64,000 nt of DNA, taken from contig JAIWNI010000016.1 of assembly GCA_025331435.1 (NCBI GenBank), forward strand, positions 62,001-126,000, read 5' to 3'. Below are positions 32,811 to 45,460 of this stretch, one piece after another. A program made the translations under genes and the position numbers. Numbering within the stretch: the stretch's first letter is position 1; each line of letters begins with the position of its first letter. The DNA comes from Choanephora cucurbitarum (taxonomy: Eukaryota > Mucoromycota > Mucoromycetes > Mucorales > Choanephoraceae). Under the pieces are notes generated by a model, which was given only the letters and a program-made list of their open reading frames with translations, ran no database searches and was not told the origin of the DNA.

Positions 32811-33620
32811 CTAAACGCGTGCCATTGGAGCATAATCAATAAAGAAGGCGACAGAATGGCTTGTTTCACCATAAGACGGATGAACGGCCATGTCCAGTAA
32901 CCTCGATTTAAAGCTGTGAATATCGGTTGAGTCAGTATTCCAGGGTATCACCTGTAACACGAACTTTCTAGTGCCATCCTGAAGAAAGACGGAGTTGAAA
33001 TAGTTCAAGATGCCCTTGAGATCTTTGGCTGTATGTTGAAGTAAATCAGGTAAGGCTGTTTGATCTAATATCTCGAATACTTGAGTGAGACTTTGGAGGA
33101 TATATTGATCCAGTTGATTGGCTAGTTCAGCAGCATGTTGAGAGAGACACTCTGAAGAAATAACATCACTGTCACCACTACTGCAGACTGACATCAGAGA
33201 TTGACGAAGATAGGATTCAATCGCCTGTCGAGACAGTTGATCAGCCAGTCTATCCCAAGTCAAGGGTAGATTGCCTTCTGTATGAGCCTGAATGGCAGCA
33301 AATATCTGAGATTTAAGGATTTCCAAGTCCATCATGTCTAGTGTCGGTAACTCTTCTGTTTGGTGTAACTGACTGTCTGATTCGATACTAATCTGAATGT
33401 GGTGTTGGAATTCGGTCGCTATCTCTTTATCAGCACTACTGATGACTGTATCCAGATGGTCAAATTGAAGGTGTGTGGCAATCACTTGAGCCAATCGATC
33501 GACTTGAACCATAAAGATATCGACTGTATCATTCTCTAAGCTTATGTCTTCGGTGATAGGTAAACTGGTACTGAAAGCAATCAAGCTAAATAAAGTCAAC
33601 AAGAAAAAGAAAGACTGCAT
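32811..33620 (-). CDS. secreted helical protein, unknown function
   Basis: Single exon, 269 residues. A clear signal peptide (MQSFFFLLTLFSLIAFSTS, then LPITED) is followed by an acidic, mostly helical sequence rich in Leu, Gln, Asp and Ser. Few cysteines are present (about two, in SVCSSGDSDVISSECL), so it is not a typical Cys-rich effector. The C-terminus turns more beta-like (KFVLQVIPWNTDS, VAFFIDYAPMARV). No enzyme motif or GPI signal is seen. Probably extracellular or vacuolar. I do not recognise the family; similar secreted proteins are likely confined to related fungi. Confidence 0.7.
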   Translation of the reverse strand: MQSFFFLLTLFSLIAFSTSLPITEDISLENDTVDIFMVQVDRLAQVIATHLQFDHLDTVISSADKEIATEFQHHIQISIESDSQLHQTEELPTLDMMDLEILKSQIFAAIQAHTEGNLPLTWDRLADQLSRQAIESYLRQSLMSVCSSGDSDVISSECLSQHAAELANQLDQYILQSLTQVFEILDQTALPDLLQHTAKDLKGILNYFNSVFLQDGTRKFVLQVIPWNTDSTDIHSFKSRLLDMAVHPSYGETSHSVAFFIDYAPMARV

Positions 33621-36600
33621 TCCCTTTTTCTAAGCAGTTGTATTAAAGAAAGAAGAAAATAGAGTGAAAATGACAGGATTTTCTTTATTTTATATACTTT
33701 TTTTTTTCTTGTTATTTATAGTAACACACCGGAGCATTAAATCAATCTAGAAAAATAAAAATATATAGACAAAATAATAAGACAATTCAACATGCTTTCT
33801 TTTTTTCTAATAGTCTCATAAGTGAACAAGGCTTATATCAAACAATGAAATCACAAAAGTCTTTAGTTGTTATTCTTATCAAAAGAAGTTCTAAAGTGAT
33901 GGAAATGGGGCTGATGACGATAATGATGTGACACCACTCAGCATGACCTTTTTACAATTGCCTAAAAGCTAAACAAGTAAAGTTATTTTTAATCGATATA
34001 CCTTATCTGGCTCAGAAAAAAAAAAAGACGGTTGATTGCGTAAAAAAAAAATTTACTCTTTTACTAAGTAAAAAAGAATTTTAATATGAAGAAAAAAAGA
34101 CATAGATAGATATATATACAAAAGCCAAAAAAAAAAGAAAGGGCATCTCCGCCAATAAGAGAAAAGTGATTCTCTGTAGATCATCCTTATACGCACTGTC
34201 ATTACTTCTTACTTCTTTTGGAGAGAACTAGAAACCCATTCTATTGTGTCATAGATCTCTAATGGCCTATGTTTAATCCATTGGCTGTTCTCTGTTATAG
34301 GCTGAAAAGAATGGGCTTAAGTAGATTATGAAACACACACACATGAAAACCGGGTACTGCAGTTTGATATAGTGTAACAAAGGCAAGATGTGGGTCTAGT
34401 ACACCAATTTAATCAGATTTCCTTATATGTCAACGTTTGATTAAATTGACAGCCCCAAAGAGATAAATCACTTTATATGGCATCTTCCTTTTTATTTTCT
34501 ACCTTAATGAACAGAATAGAAATGACAGAAAAGAGTGTATAGGTAATTGTGCTACTTTTGTGTGCTTTATAGAACAACATGTTGCTATGTTATTTGAGGG
34601 AAATAGGCTATTTCATAATGACCCCCTCCCCTCTTTCTCTCTCTCCTTAACGCATGTTATACTCGATTGGAATTTATATTCAAGTTTACAGTCTGATAAG
34701 TGAAATAACAAACAGTACGATGCATGAGATAATCGTGCAGATAGATACATTACAGTAATAGATGGGAAGGATATAGACCATAGAAAAAGATAGCTATCAA
34801 TAAGATGTCTGCAGATTTACAGTTGAATGATATCAAAGATCGTTTATAAACAATTTCTCCTTTTCAGCATATTAAAGTAAATGAGCGCAAACTAGTTTCT
34901 TTTTTGGGTATGGAGCAAGTGTATATCATAAACTACTGAGTTATCATCCTTCTTCTTTTTCTTTTTAAATAGGCTCTTAATAAGAATCCAAATGCTCTCT
35001 TATTTTTAAAAAGGACTGTACGGAAAGGTGTTGAAAAAGTAGAAAATAAAATAATCGTAGTAAAACCAGATTAAATTGAACGAGAAGCATGGTTAAATAA
35101 GGAATACACCTTATACAGTATGAACCGGAGACAGAAAAAATAACAAGAGAAAGCAGAAATGTTACCGAAAAAAAAATATATCTAAACCAACAATACATTC
35201 ATTAAGCATTGTTGCACAGATATCAATGAATTAGAAGCATGCTCATTAGATACATGCTGGTGTCACATAGACAGTAGGGAGGTGGATGAGAAAAAGTCAT
35301 TCAAATAAAAAGGCAGAAAATGCCACACTTGTGCTATCCATTCATCATAAAAAACGCAAAGAACAACAAACTCAATCAGATAAACTCTCTTTTTTAATAT
35401 CTTTCTTTTTTCTTTTGTGCTCAGATAGGAGTACTTTGTTCTGGCTTTTCTTTCTTTATGGCATTGATTTTCTTTTCTATTAAACTAGCTCAAGACAATG
35501 CCTTCTTCTGTATTCAATTCAAAAGACAGAGTAGGTATCCCTATCTGTGCCTGGAATCACCATAGTTTTTAAGAAAGAAAGAAACGGAACAAGTTGCTAC
35601 TGGTGTTGTGTCACTTTCATTTAATAGGAGTTTATCTGTCAAGGATTATGCCGATTCAAAGATCTTTAGTTGATACCAAAGTTCCTAAAAACAGCATTCG
35701 ATCTCGTTCATGCTCTTTTTTTTTTTTCTTTAAAAGAGAAAACATCAAGGCTTCATATGAGTGGTTGACACAGAGTGAGTTTTCTAAAGAGAATAACATC
35801 GGTAGTCAAATACACTCTTTCCGTTTCTTTTCATTGGCTCCTTTTAGAGATGCTTTGTACAAATGAAATTAGCCTTGCTTTTGAACAACTCGACGCAAAG
35901 CTGAGTCATGGGTGTCATTTGCATGTCTAGAAAGAGCAGTTATCTTACTACTAGAGTTCTTTCTAATGGTAATGTCGAGCATGAGTTCACTCAATAGGTT
36001 GGCGATGAATGATGTGGTCTAAACTATTCAGGCAGAAAGAACCTTTTTTTTTCTCCTTACGCTTATATCAAAATGTATAAATAGAGTATTTTTTGGCCTA
36101 TCTCGGCAAAGTGTAATCGAAAGGTAGAACAAGCTATACAGTAGTCGCTCAATTGAAGAATTCGCTTACGAAAGCAGTTATTGTAAGTTAACAGCTTGAT
36201 CTTATTTGGGAGCCGCAGAGAGGACCAATGATATTCAAAAGCAACTCTTCTGAGGTTGCAGAGTATTACAAATAGCTTTCTTTCTTTTTTTCTTTTTTTA
36301 TACATGGCTGCTTTTTTAATTCAATGGTTCTAGACACTTATGATGCCTTTTGAATTGTTGGCTTTTTGACTGTGGAGCATTGAAAGTAATTCAGAATATT
36401 CTTTTTTTTTTCTTTGCCAAAACACACACACACACACACGTAAGCTAGGTGTATATGCTGAACACCTACTACAAATTATCAATTATGTTTCTGTCCCAAA
36501 GCAAAGTATAGGTGTGTAAAGAAGACTCGTTTATGTTGTTAAAGTTGCTTGTGCACTGATACAACATATATGCTATAAGCCAACTGTGATTATGCACCCA

Positions 36601-36988
36601 GACTTAGTGGTCGTTTCAACTCAAATCATACACAGTCTATCTTTTTTTTTGACAAATAAAACCAGGGTTTCTATGGTACAAAAAGCAAATATAGCAACAG
36701 AATGTTCTATTTTTTCACTTTCTTTTCTGGTGTTTTTCTCTCTCTCTCTCTCAGACAACTAAATGCATCTAAGGCTTCTCTAGTTATAAGGGCTCACATA
36801 AGCTGTGTTTAAAACCCTTTACGAGAATCCTACAGTCTGATTGGACAATGAACTCCTATGAACAAGCGTTAGGTCAATTTCGATTAGATGTCCGGATCGG
36901 TAATGTAGTGTCTTTCTTGGAGGTCTGTAAATGAGTAGCTGAATTCGACAAATTCAACGTTCTTTCTCTGACTATATAATCCATAACA
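33621..36988. other. gene-poor 3.4 kb region
   Basis: AT-rich with scattered short open frames that look non-coding. Two places are coding-like but unresolved: MSADLQLNDIKDRL at 34805-34849 (ends in a stop) and a frame at 35594-35866 that translates to a Ser-rich peptide with SYEWLTQSEFSKENN. An (AC)9 run lies at 36422-36439. No RNA gene recognised. Confidence 0.5.
36422..36439. repeat. (AC)9 microsatellite
   Basis: Nine tandem AC dinucleotides. Confidence 0.9.
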
Positions 36989-37718
36989 ATGGTTGTACGT
37001 ATCCATAACAAACGATCAGGAAAAGAGAGAGAGAGAGAGAAGGAAGAGTGAGAGGAAACAGGGAAAATGGAATGATGGATGAATGGATTCAACTACTATG
37101 ATGGACTATTTTATTTTATAAAAGCGAAAGATACACTTTTGAATCCAGCCTTACCTATTTAAAAAAAAATGCACGATGGAAGAGAGAGATGGGGGTCATT
37201 GGAAGAAAGAGATGTTCAGTTTACTTACACCACTTTCTCTTATAGCAAGGTTCTTTCAAGCGTCAAGTCGAAGTTGGCCGTGTTGTCCTCATCAACTACG
37301 GTGCTGATGCCGGTAAGTTGGCTGTCATTGTCGACATCATCGACCACAACCGTGCTCTCATCGATGGTCCCACCACTGGTGTTGTCCGTCAAGCTTTCGC
37401 CTACAAGCGTTTGGTCTTGACTCCCCTTGTTCTCAAGAACCTTCCTCGTAACATTGGTAAGGCTGCTCTTGTCAAGGCTTTGGAAAAGAACGAAACTATT
37501 GCTGCCTGGAACAAGACTGCTTGGGCCAAGAAGATCGAACAACGCAAGGTCCGTGCTAACTTGAACGACTTTGATCGTTTCAAGTTGGCCAAGCTCAAGA
37601 ACCAAGTAAGTTTTTAAAAAGAGTGGGGAATATCATGGACGAGGTTTTTGCTAATTTTTCTTTTCTTTAGCGTCGTTTCGCTGTCGGTTCTGCTGTCAAG
37701 GCTGCCAAGAAGCAATAA
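36989..37718 (+). CDS. RPL14: 60S ribosomal protein eL14
   Basis: Exons 2 and 3 (37246-37605, 37671-37718) are certain: [20 protein letters not shown] opens exon 2, [20 protein letters not shown] and [14 protein letters not shown] follow, and [14 protein letters not shown] splices to [15 protein letters not shown]. The first exon is inferred: ATGGTT at 36989-36994 with donor gtacgt, giving a start M-V and a 251-nt intron. A second ATG with a gtaatg donor near 36889 is an alternative. Total about 137 residues, normal for eL14. Codon bias is strong, as in eL36 and uL10. The gene is tail-to-tail with the Est1-like gene. Confidence 0.88.
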
Positions 37719-38053
37719 ATCTAACATTGTTGTAAACAAAGAATAATTACAATAAAAAAAAAAGACTTTATGTAATACACACACACACACACACATACAT
37801 ACACCTTGTCTCCATCTCCTTCTGTTGGTCTCAATTGAGCTTAGAAAACTCGACGCTTTATCATCATCTCATTTTCAGATTGAAATAATCATTGTTTTCA
37901 TGCAAAAAGAAAAGACCCAAAGCTTTTATTTATTCCAACAAACAGGTGTTTACAGTTCGCCTCCTGTCAATCGCTTACTTAAACTTCAAATGGGGTTGCC
38001 TTTGTTTTACCTAATGCTAGACTTTGGAAATGAACACCAAACTGGCTATTTGT
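37719..38053. other. intergenic between convergent genes
   Basis: 335 bp of 3' flanks. Contains an (AC)9 run at 37777-37794 and A-rich sequence. Nothing else recognised. Confidence 0.5.
37777..37794. repeat. (AC)9 microsatellite
   Basis: Nine tandem AC dinucleotides in the 3' flank of RPL14. Confidence 0.85.
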
Positions 38054-41000
38054 CTAGCGTTGTTTCCAGGAATATTCATATTCTCTTTCAAAGTCCAATT
38101 TGCTCACCATGTGATCCCATTCGTTCACTGTCTTGATCAGCATACGCTTGCCAGTCTTAGTGTTACCGAAAAGTTCGGCCCACCAAGCGAGATCTTCATC
38201 ATTTGTGACTAGTACCAACTTCTCGACAGTATCGGTATTGAGTTGCTTACTGTAGTAATACAGCAAGCAACTGAGAATGGGTCTGTATACTTTGGGAACA
38301 TCGTCCAATGTATAAGGCATGTCTTCCTCATTTTCTTCTGCAAAGTGTTCCTCATAGTCATACTCTTCTTTCTCTTCATCTTCTTTCTCTTCATCTTCTT
38401 TCTCTTCGTCTTCTTTCTCTGATTCTGACTCTTCTAATTCTTCAGAGCTTTCTTCTTCTGATTCTGAATCATTTGCTCGTCTTCTTGATCTAAAGAGATC
38501 GTCGTCGTCGTCATCATCATCAGAACTTAAAGATCCAACATCACTCAAATCATCACTGTCACTGTCTTGTTGTTCCTCATCATCTAGTTCTTCGCCTTCA
38601 GATAACAAATTATCTACCACATTTGAACGACTTTCCTCACCAATCCAGAATTCCTTTGCATCACTCCAGTTGGCTAATTTCTCATTGACTTTTTGTGTAC
38701 GGAGATAGGAGGTGGTGGTATCCGCTGTCTTGTTTAGAAGTCTTTGATCCAAGAATCGAATAGACTCACGAGCTTGCATGTTCATATGAGATGTACCCTT
38801 CTTGTGATTATCCAAGGCATCAATCACATCCAATGGGACAATGACTTCCAAGATGCTTGACTGAGACCGTCTGTCGGCATTCAAGGTCTGACTAGCCCAT
38901 TTCTTGACCTTATGAAGGCTATCTAAGAAAGCAGTGATGTCGACTACGCAGGTATAGACATCTCGCTTCGTGTTCTCCTTGGACTGCTTTGGATCGTTTT
39001 CAGCAGACTTGAGCGACATGCGGCTCACATTCTTCTCGAGAGATGAGACTTGCTCCATCAAACGTTGAGTAGCCAAGGCTTTCATGAATCGATTTTGTTG
39101 TTGGCGCTTTGCGTTTTCATCAATCACACTGTATTTCTGTTCTGCAATGTTGTACTGGATGAAATCGAATGAGTTGGAATCAGCAAACTTCTTGATCATC
39201 TCACGAATACGTCCCCAGCGCACTTGTTTTCTGGCCACAGGGCTTTTTTCGTCCATCACTTCATACATGGTTTCCTTGAAGAAATCGACTTGAGAATGGA
39301 AAGCATAGAGAGGGACTAAGCCAAGTAAAAGGAGATCTTCAGAAACAGGATAGGTGGAGGGTAACACATGAAGAACAGGGTCTGGGAATGAAGAGTGGCT
39401 GATTAAGAGGGAAAGCAAGGATTGAATTGACTAATAATTCAATGTGAGTATCAACATACAGTTCCAATATATATATTAAGCATAATTTACCTTGACAAGC
39501 GTTTTCTTTTGTGGTTCTCTGTTTCTGATATCGTTGGCAGCTGTCATGGAATATTGAGCCAAGGGAGTCATATTGGTGCTAATGAAAGTGGCCCAGATAC
39601 TTAGACCTGGCAAAAGTGTGTCATCCACCAAACTCTCTAGCTCAGTATATGTCTTTTCATCCAACTTTTCTTTGATCTGCTCTAATGCTTGACGTGAAGA
39701 TCGATAGACGCCAGTCAACAGATTGAACGTGAAAGTGTACATATGGATTTGAGACATCAAGATGACTGGTCGAGCAGCATAATTGGCCTTGTCCTTCAGT
39801 CGCTCTCCAGCAATCCAGATAGAGATCAGCAAGATGGTCACAGCGCGTGTCAACGTGGTGCGAATAACATGAAGCGTAGACTGTGTTGCTTTGAAGACTG
39901 TCGCGTTCTCTTCTTCCAAAGACAAAATCAATTTTTCTAAGCTTTCGCCTAGCTGTAAGGCAATTGGTAACATGGTATCGAATTCTTCAGGGCTCTTTTG
40001 ATTGAACATGACTGTGCGATGCATATGAAGGAAAGACTCTGCGAATTTCGAAATCATAGCAGTAGCCGACTCTTGCTGCGGTTTGTCTAGGTGAAACCGG
40101 ATTTTGGAGTAAAAAGACTTGAGGTTGTCTCGACCAACACTGGAAGGTTGCTTGACGGCCAAACTCATACAATAATACCACACGACATCCATCACATTGC
40201 CATTGGACATGGATACCAGAGCCAACTGGCAATAGGGCTTACCGTTCTTCCTATAGACATCCACAGCTCTTTGGTAACATGTTTTGGCCATAGACCAATA
40301 ATCCAAAATCACTTTTTTAGCACCTTTAGAGGCCATGGCTTGTTGTGCATGGTAACGAGCCAGATCTCCCATACAGTTGTAATCCGATTGAAGAAGGGCA
40401 CCTATCTTTTCATCAACAGCAGAAGACTGTCGAAAGAATTCAATGCCCAAGACTTTGACGTCGGCAATATGGAATGTTGATTTAATGGTCTGATTTAGCT
40501 CTCGATAGAATTTGAAGGCATCATCAATACGCTGCGATAAAATTTTCTGAAGATGCTTTGTATCGCTCTCCTTCTCTGCTTTACGTAGCTTGCTTCGTAT
40601 TTCCTCAATGTTAGCGTAGAATATATAACGCCATAGTTTGTCTTCGATGTGATGAGTACTGGCATAAACGAGGTTGGTATTGATAATCTGGCGATATGTC
40701 TTTTTGAGACTGCTGCGGACATAATCAATCTCGTCTTCTGTAGCAGTTATTTGTTCTGTAGCAATTGCATTAGCTATACGTCCCTTTTCTTTGCTTGGGA
40801 TATTGGAATAATTAATTTGAAGTTGTGTTTGAAGTTCGGTCAATTGCTTTTCTAAGGCATGGGCTTCACTAAAGAAATCTACCTTTTAGTACTTTACATA
40901 GGTTTAGAGACTAAAGGAGGGAGCTGAAGAGGAACTTACGCTGTCAAGTCACCAAGATCTAAGTCTTTTGTCTCTATCTCAACTTGCTTTTCAGGCTTGT

Positions 41001-41088
41001 TTTGCTTTCTTTTGTTTCTAGGACGTCTTCTTCGGCGACGACGATTGTTTGAAGGTTTATTTAACTCTGAGGGTACACTGGATTGCAT
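38054..41088 (-). CDS. Est1/SMG5-6-7-like protein with C-terminal PIN-like domain
   Basis: Three exons (41088-40940, 40868-39491, 39430-38054) give 967 residues. A basic N-terminal patch (NRRRRRRRPRNKRKQNK) precedes a 14-3-3-like/TPR Est1 domain (about 55-330: LWRYIFYANIEEIR, GDLARYHAQQA, AKTCYQRAVDVYRKNGKPYC, QLALVSMSNGNVMDVVWYYC). The Est1 middle domain follows (DLLLLGLVPLYAFHSQVDFF). The C-terminus is PIN-like (from residue about 667: YTCVVDITAFLDSLHKV, VIVPLDVIDALDNHKKG, ARESIRFLDQRL), split by an Asp/Glu/Ser-rich insertion (about 787-883), then VLVTNDEDLAWWAELFG. SMG proteins act in nonsense-mediated decay and Est1 in telomerase recruitment; which applies here is open. Confidence 0.85.
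38363..38420. repeat. 15-bp tandem repeat in coding sequence
   Basis: About four copies of cttctttctcttcat encode the repeated EKEDE units of the acidic insertion in the PIN-like domain of the Est1/SMG-like protein. Confidence 0.8.
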
Positions 41089-41680
41089 CTTTGTTCATAT
41101 AAAATCAAGGGCATAATTTTCTTTGAATCCACATAAAAAAAAAATATCGTCGGTTAAGAAGAAAAGAAGAAAAATGAAGTTACATGCAACTTTGATACTC
41201 TTATTTTTTGTGTCCGATATTTTTTTCTATGACAGTCTAAAAAAAAATCCTTTCCGAGAAAACTCAGTCAGCTTAAGTAACTCAATGGATGTTTCTCTAA
41301 AGAAAATCCCGTATGAAGATACATTTATCTTTAGCCATTGTTTCAAGTCCTGCTTGAGTAAGAAACAGACCGTTTCAGAAGTAAGAAAAGAACAGAATCA
41401 TTTTTTCTACAGCTTCACCTTCTAACATCATTTCAAAATGGGACTCATATGTAAGAAAACAATAGACATAGCATGATCGACCTAACAAGATGCCCTTAAA
41501 ATGATACCTTTTTTTCAAAGGAGATTGGAAACTATTACTTTATTTTGTTTGCGTCTATATTGACATGCTCTATTTTAAGTTATGTTCTTGTTCTTTCCTC
41601 TTGCCTCCTCCCTTCGTTTTCTGAAAGAAGATCCTCGAGGTATTTCTCTTACACCAAATAACTGTTTAATTTAAGCTGAC
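41089..41680. other. intergenic upstream of the Est1-like gene
   Basis: 592 bp. A frame at 41123-41425 is open on the plus strand but its translation is low-complexity Lys/Phe/Ser; I do not call it. Confidence 0.45.
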
Positions 41681-44600
41681 TCAAGAGCGTCTTTTATAAA
41701 ACAAGATGTAGGCTGCACTCGTCTTGATATAAGCAAAAAAAAAGAGAAAGGTTAGAGTCTGTCTTGTGTTATACTAAATCTTTTTTTTAAAAAAAAAGAC
41801 TTACTTTAACATCCTGTGCTTCCATGCGAGTGACATGTGTATCGTTGAATTCATACCATTCGCCATTCAAGAAGTTTTGCGCAAAGGCCGTATAATGTCC
41901 TCCACCCATACCTCCATAATGATTATCAACAGCATAGAGATCATAAATCAATTCATGCTCATGAGGCCCTAACACCATCTTGCTCATGTCTAATCCAGTC
42001 AATGGAAAATCAACAAAAGTGTCCAACTTGGTTTCTTCCCAGCGCCTGAACTGACTAAAACGCTTCAGGTGAATGATCATGATTTCTGGTAATTTCCAGA
42101 TATCCATCTTTTTTGAGGCATGCTGATGTTTTTTGCATTGAGGACAATACCAAGAATCTTGACTGGTCAGTAATTCATCGCCTGCAAACTCATCAAGACA
42201 GTTTTGAAGAGTTACTTCTTTGTCTTCATCCTTGTCAGGGACATCAAAATCATTCCAAGCATCTATCTTTTTGTACAAAACAGAGGCACTGAACATCTGC
42301 TGCGCTTTTGACAACTTCCATTCAATCACCACACCTTGACCTTGTTCAACGATAGCATCCTGGTTATTCACTTCCTTCCAGCTACCTGTATCACTTCCTT
42401 GGGGAAAGTTAAATTTCTTGTTCTTTTGATGATATTGGAACACTTTGATTTGAAACAAGTTAGGCATAGGCGCCATTGGACGACCACCTGCAGGAGTGAC
42501 TGCTGCTGTTGTATGGATAGGTGATTGTGATCCATTCAATAGTTGTGCTTGAGTGGGTGATTGAACAACTTCCGCACTTGTGTCCTCTTCAAACAGTTTG
42601 ACAACGCAGTATCTCTCGATATGGCTTGCAATGGTTGTGTATAGATTAGAATAGTCTTGAAGATCGCTCTTCTTCATTGCTATTATGATTGGGTAACCAA
42701 ACTGGCGTATAGGGAAAATATCGTCTAGGTCAGCGCGCGCTGTGAGAAGAGGCGTTGAACAGTAAACAGGAAAGACCACCCATTCCTGATCCAAGAGCGA
42801 ACAAGGTAGCTGATAGACGTAGATTTGATCTGAAGGTTGGATAAGATCCACTAATTCCTCCGTGTCAAACACTTTATAGATTTTCTCATCGTGGATTTCG
42901 GTCACAAGCAACTATTAGACATAAAGTGATGATTAAAATAAAGAAAGAGACAAGAAAAAGAAAGACGCTTACACTATGGTCATTGTTAGGCATTAAAGAT
43001 AAAGAAGCAAGGTTGTTTTGGACTTCTTTCTGTAAGTGCTCTATAGTTGCTTCTTTAGAAAGAGAAATCTTCATCTTTAAATGTTTTTGTGATGGTGCGT
43101 AAGGAACATAGATCACATTGATCTCATATGTAGAGGGAGTTTTGGCTTTTCTAGGCAAAGGCACTGAAATATGCATAAAAGGATCAAATGTGACTGACAC
43201 CTTTTGGCATTCATCGCAAATCAATCGGCTTTTATACTGTCCCTGAAAGAGATCGACAATGATAGAATCGTTTCTCGCTTTGTGATACTGCCAAAAATGA
43301 TGAGCGATTTCTGCATCAGAAAACTCTTGGCTGTCAAAGTCAGGTATCTCGATATAGGGCTTCTCTAATACTCTATTCAGGTCCTCATGTAAGCCATCTA
43401 GCAAGAAGCTAAGTAACTCTTGCGAGTCCTGTTGCATATAACCAGCAAAATGTGGATTGAATCGTTCAAATGTGCTCTACGATATTCTATGAGTCATTGT
43501 TATCCCCCCTCCATCGTGTATGTGCTCCTTATACCTTGAATTCCCTTGGAGAAACAGAGGAACGCATAAATGTAGTAAATGTCGTACTTGGCTTCCATAT
43601 ATCTGCCAGCAACGCAGCATATGCTTTTGCAAGCTCACCATTTAAACCTAAAGGGTTATTCGTATTCAAGTCCTGCTTGTATTGATTATCTAGAAAAAGA
43701 AAAAAGATACATTAGCTTGCTTTGTCTTCAAGATGGATGCCATGCTGTCCAAATATATCTTTTTCTTTCTAAAACTACACATGTATACATACATACTTGC
43801 GAACCATTCTGTCAATTTATTTGTGTTACTTAAACATTGTATTGCCGAATTCATATAACATGTATTGCCCAAATTCTGTAAGCCTGTTAAGCCTAGTGTT
43901 TTTGTGCGTGAAGCAGATGTTGATTTAGAAGGTTTGGCTGGTTTGTTTTTAACATAATCAACTGCCAAATAGAAGTCTTTGGTGGTAGAAGGCATTATCT
44001 GAAAAAGGCAACTGGCAAGACTGGAAGTAGTGGGAATCGTGCTTGTGTCGATCTGATGAGCTGTGCGATTCTTATCACTTGAGAGTAGCTGATCGGAAAC
44101 GACAAAAGGAGCAGAGTCTTCGAGTTTTTGTAGTAGGTAAGTATTTTGGTTGTTTAGGAGCCAAAGCTTGACAGAGTCTTTTTCTCTCAGTGGTATGTCC
44201 AGGGCATTCAGGAGAGTCGACTGAAATTCTAAAACACTGCAAGATGCTGAGATTGCAAATGAACGTCCTCTCTCGGTTGATTGCCCGACTCTGTATACCT
44301 TAAATTGATACATTGGATCTTCTGACTGAGGCTTATTTATGAATTGCTGTAAAACTTGCTGGCTATGAAGAGTTGGCTTGTCTTCCTTCTTTTTGGGGGT
44401 TTTTGGCTTAGTCGATATCTTTTTTATCTTCCCTAGAGAAGGTATTGGGTTTGCTGAGGTAGGCTTTACATCATCTTTCTGACAATCGCCATTCGTCACC
44501 AGTAGTTCATGTGAAGGATCAATTAAACCATACCTGTCATGTATAATTAGCATCAACTATAAAGGTAGTTGTTTGCACAAATCAGTACCATGAAACCAAG

Positions 44601-44941
44601 GTATTCCAAATCTCAACAGAAATTGTAAATCGATCCGTTCCTTCTTCCAATCCCTCTTTTAGTTGATTGTTTGAATCCATGATGGTTGAATTGTCTACAG
44701 CGGAAGGGCGTGGTTTCATCCCAAGACAATAACCTTCCCACTGAACATACCACTTCCCCGATATCACTCGAGACTCGCTTTCTGCATCTTTTCTAAGCTT
44801 TAATTGACTAATGATCTCCAATTGCATGTTAGTGTCTCTGGATATAGACTCAGGCGGATAGGATCGATGACGTTTGCCATTTGCATTCAAGTCTGTTTCT
44901 GGTTGCGCTCTCTTTTTACTGAAGTGCTCTTTGGGATCCAT
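41681..44941 (-). CDS. ubiquitin-specific protease, USP4/11/15 (Ubp12) type
   Basis: Six exons (44941-44589, 44533-43797, 43689-43535, 43476-42973, 42911-41805, 41722-41681) give 965 residues. A DUSP-like N-terminal region ([17 protein letters not shown]) and a ubiquitin-like stretch ([10 protein letters not shown]) precede the catalytic domain. The Cys box is [18 protein letters not shown] (nucleophile C343), followed by [20 protein letters not shown]. Zinc ligands occur in LICDECQK and YCPQCKKHQ; the His box is [14 protein letters not shown] (H922), and a final NDTHV supplies the third residue. The catalytic core is interrupted by a long insert (about 550-790), as in USP4/15. It removes ubiquitin from substrates. 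The last exon is 42 nt ([13 protein letters not shown]). Confidence 0.93.
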
Positions 44942-45460
44942 AATAATCCAGGTAAAGATAGGCGCAAGAAGTGAAAGAAAGAAAGAAAAAAAAGGGGGAA
45001 AGAAAGAGAGAATTAATTCCTTTATTTGTGCTGACGTAGAAAAACAAGTCTTTTTTTTTTATGCAGTCAGCCCATTTAGATTCTGAGAGACGTGGACTTT
45101 GAAAGGCGGGACTAAATCTATATGAGCATGTCAAATGAAGCATTGGCTTTTAGTCAGTCAACTTTCAATGCAAAAAGACATGTCTACTGCTCTGCTCAAC
45201 TATCTAAATCATTGACTGTCCCTAGGTGATCAATAGCCTGTATACAAAACCATGTTGTACTGCAGATATCAGTCTTTAGTGTATGATACTGTATCAAATT
45301 GACCTATATATATATATATATATATATATAGACTACACTAGAAATCAGAATTATTAAGAGAGAAAACAGCAACAACAAAAATGATATTATTTACAGAATA
45401 ACAAAGGCAATTAGGATGTAAATACAGGTAGATAGATAAATTACATTGTGAGCTTATAAC
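44942..45460. other. intergenic with TA repeat
   Basis: 519 bp between two minus-strand genes; contains (TA)13 at 45305-45330. The first 150 bp may be the USP promoter. Confidence 0.5.
45305..45330. repeat. (TA)13 microsatellite
   Basis: Thirteen uninterrupted TA units. Confidence 0.9.

Noticed and set aside
35594..35866. 90-residue plus-strand frame in the gene-poor region
   Set aside because: No family resemblance, contains a poly-Phe run from a T tract; a flanking exon could not be placed with confidence.
41123..41425. 100-residue plus-strand frame upstream of the Est1-like gene
   Set aside because: Lys/Phe/Ser low-complexity sequence in AT-rich DNA; overlaps the likely promoter.
45305..45330. 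(TA)13 as a cruciform or origin signal
   Set aside because: A plain microsatellite; no other origin-like elements nearby.
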